Shown here: in pieces, positions 62,918-64,000 of the stretch | Position numbering within the stretch: the stretch's first letter is position 1 | Layout: the number at the start of each line of letters is the position of its first letter | Source of the DNA: Acinetobacter halotolerans | GTDB lineage: Bacteria; Pseudomonadota; Gammaproteobacteria; Pseudomonadales; Moraxellaceae | Length of the DNA stretch: 64,000 bases | Direction: 5' to 3' | NCBI RefSeq assembly: GCF_004208515.1 | Contig: NZ_SGIM01000010.1 | Location: 62,001-126,000, forward strand | Translations under genes and position numbers: made by a program | The notes under the pieces: generated by a model | Told to the model about the DNA's origin: nothing | Database searches by the model: none | Seen by the model: the letters and a program-made list of their open reading frames with translations, nothing else

Positions 62918-64000
62918 TTAAACTTGGTTATTCACATCTTCATTTTTGGTCTCACGCATCAATAAAAATGCGATTAGAGATAAAATTGAAGCTAAGCTGA
63001 GATATAAACCAACAGCACCTAGCCCATAACTTTCAGCCAGTTTAGTTGCAATATATGGTGCAAATGAAGCACCAAAAATTCCAGCTAAGTTAAAGGTCAA
63101 TGCTGAACCTGTATAGCGAACTGAAGTCGGGAAAAGCTCAGATAAAATCGTACCGATTGGACCGTAGGTGAGCCCCATGATAGATAGACCAATACATAAG
63201 AATAAGAATACTAGTATTGGATTGCCTGAATCGAGTAAGGGGGCGAAACACAATCCAAATAAAGCAGAAAGTATGCAGACTGCGATGGAGGTTTTTCTAC
63301 GACCAAATTTCTCAGCAAGAATAGCTGCAATCGGGATAAATGCAGCAAAACATAATGTTGCGACTAGTTGTAACTGAAGAAACTCACCACGTGCATAACC
63401 CAGTTTTGTGGTTCCCCAGTTGAGTGCAAATACGGTAGTAAGATAGAACACTACAAATGTACAAATTGCAGCCACTGTACCGAGTACCAACATCGGGAAA
63501 TGTTTAGTCATCACTTCTTTAAAAGGTACATTTACTTCTTTTTGCTTATCCAATACTTTTTGGAATGCAGGCGTTTCATGTAGTTTTAAACGAATATACA
63601 GGCCAACCAACACCAGCACAGCACTTGCAATAAATGGAATACGCCATCCCCATGCCATAAATGCTTGTTCAGACATAAAGGCGTTGAGCAATAGGAATGA
63701 GCCTGTTGCGAGAATAAAACCTATTGGTGCGCCCAATTGGGGGAACATTCCATACCAAGCACGTTTTCCTTCAGGGGCATTTTCAGTGGCGAGTAGAACC
63801 GCACCACTCCATTCACCACCTAAACCTAAACCTTGTCCTAAACGACATAAGGCGAGCAGTAGCGGCGCAGCAATACCAATTTGTACATAGGTTGGAAGTA
63901 ACCCGATACAGACGGTAGAAATACCCATGGTAAGCAATGCAGCAACTAAGGTGGCTTTACGGCCAATACGGTCACCTAAATGTCCGAAAATCGCAGCACC
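62918..64000 (-). CDS. MFS metabolite:H+ symporter family transporter (partial, N-terminus missing)
   Basis: The frame runs off the right edge, giving the C-terminal 360 residues. It opens with AAIFGHLGDRIGRKATL, the MFS loop 2-3 motif A, then GLGLGGEWSGAVLLATENAP, the signature of the metabolite:H+ symporter (MHS/ShiA/ProP) group. At least nine transmembrane helices follow, and a second motif copy is in LAEKFGRRKTSIAV. The substrate could be an organic acid such as citrate, shikimate or a similar compound, or betaine; it is not inferable. The apparent start at 63937 is internal. Confidence 0.9.
   Translation of the reverse strand, partial: GAAIFGHLGDRIGRKATLVAALLTMGISTVCIGLLPTYVQIGIAAPLLLALCRLGQGLGLGGEWSGAVLLATENAPEGKRAWYGMFPQLGAPIGFILATGSFLLLNAFMSEQAFMAWGWRIPFIASAVLVLVGLYIRLKLHETPAFQKVLDKQKEVNVPFKEVMTKHFPMLVLGTVAAICTFVVFYLTTVFALNWGTTKLGYARGEFLQLQLVATLCFAAFIPIAAILAEKFGRRKTSIAVCILSALFGLCFAPLLDSGNPILVFLFLCIGLSIMGLTYGPIGTILSELFPTSVRYTGSALTFNLAGIFGASFAPYIATKLAESYGLGAVGLYLSLASILSLIAFLLMRETKNEDVNNQV

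Overview
The window is chromosomal DNA of an Acinetobacter species. The evidence is the gene order glnE-ilvE-[glycosyltransferase cluster]-lpxL-aspS, which is the lipooligosaccharide outer-core (OC) locus as described in A. baumannii, together with the split trpFB / trpA-accD-folC arrangement, a BaeSR system, low-GC coding DNA and Acinetobacter-type protein sequences. I cannot name the species from sequence alone. No prophage, insertion sequence or CRISPR array was seen. The first gene (minus strand) and the last gene (minus strand) are cut by the window edges.

Layout. 1-7.7 kb: a partial membrane protein, queA, tRNA-Leu(CAA) with a clear promoter and terminator, a small aromatic-repeat protein, an orphan histidine kinase, glnE and ilvE. 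7.8-18.9 kb: the OC locus. A plus-strand block (ugd, a GT-A glycosyltransferase, a Stealth-type sugar phosphotransferase, a GT25 and a Caps_synth/GT32-like transferase) converges on a minus-strand block (a GT8-like transferase, a DUF115/sialyltransferase-like protein and an acyltransferase-3/SGNH O-acetylase). A second GT25, lpxL and a small membrane protein follow. 19-28 kb: aspS, a DUF4184 membrane protein diverging from a ZnuD-like TonB receptor behind a near-perfect Zur-type palindrome, a PLD-family protein and two RcnB-family secreted proteins with a possible 24-residue protein between them. 27-33 kb: a GST/LysR divergent pair and two tandem acyl-CoA dehydrogenases.

33-41 kb: a small LTPEQ-containing lipoprotein diverging from baeS-baeR, an L,D-transpeptidase, selO, a delta-9-type desaturase, a META-domain lipoprotein and a glycerophosphodiesterase. 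41-44 kb: a B12 unit consisting of a cobalamin riboswitch, btuB, a terminator and a PduO-type adenosyltransferase. 44-57 kb: trpF-trpB, a 5'-nucleotidase lipoprotein, a DUF2804 protein, a diiron-type hydrolase facing an AraC regulator, an NhaC antiporter, then the tightly overlapping trpA-accD-folC-SPOR operon. 57-64 kb: a phosphatase lipoprotein, a 1-Cys peroxiredoxin, secA, a small secreted protein, an LpxO-like lipid A hydroxylase and a partial MFS transporter.

Several genes shape the cell surface together. The OC locus, lpxL and lpxO build and modify lipooligosaccharide, ugd would supply UDP-glucuronate, and the desaturase, PLD protein and glycerophosphodiesterase act on lipids. The most interesting parts are the OC gene set, which I could not match to a named type, the Zur/ZnuD intergenic region, the btuB-pduO regulatory layout, and small uncharacterised proteins (the aromatic-repeat protein, the lipoprotein beside baeS and the 24-residue ORF).
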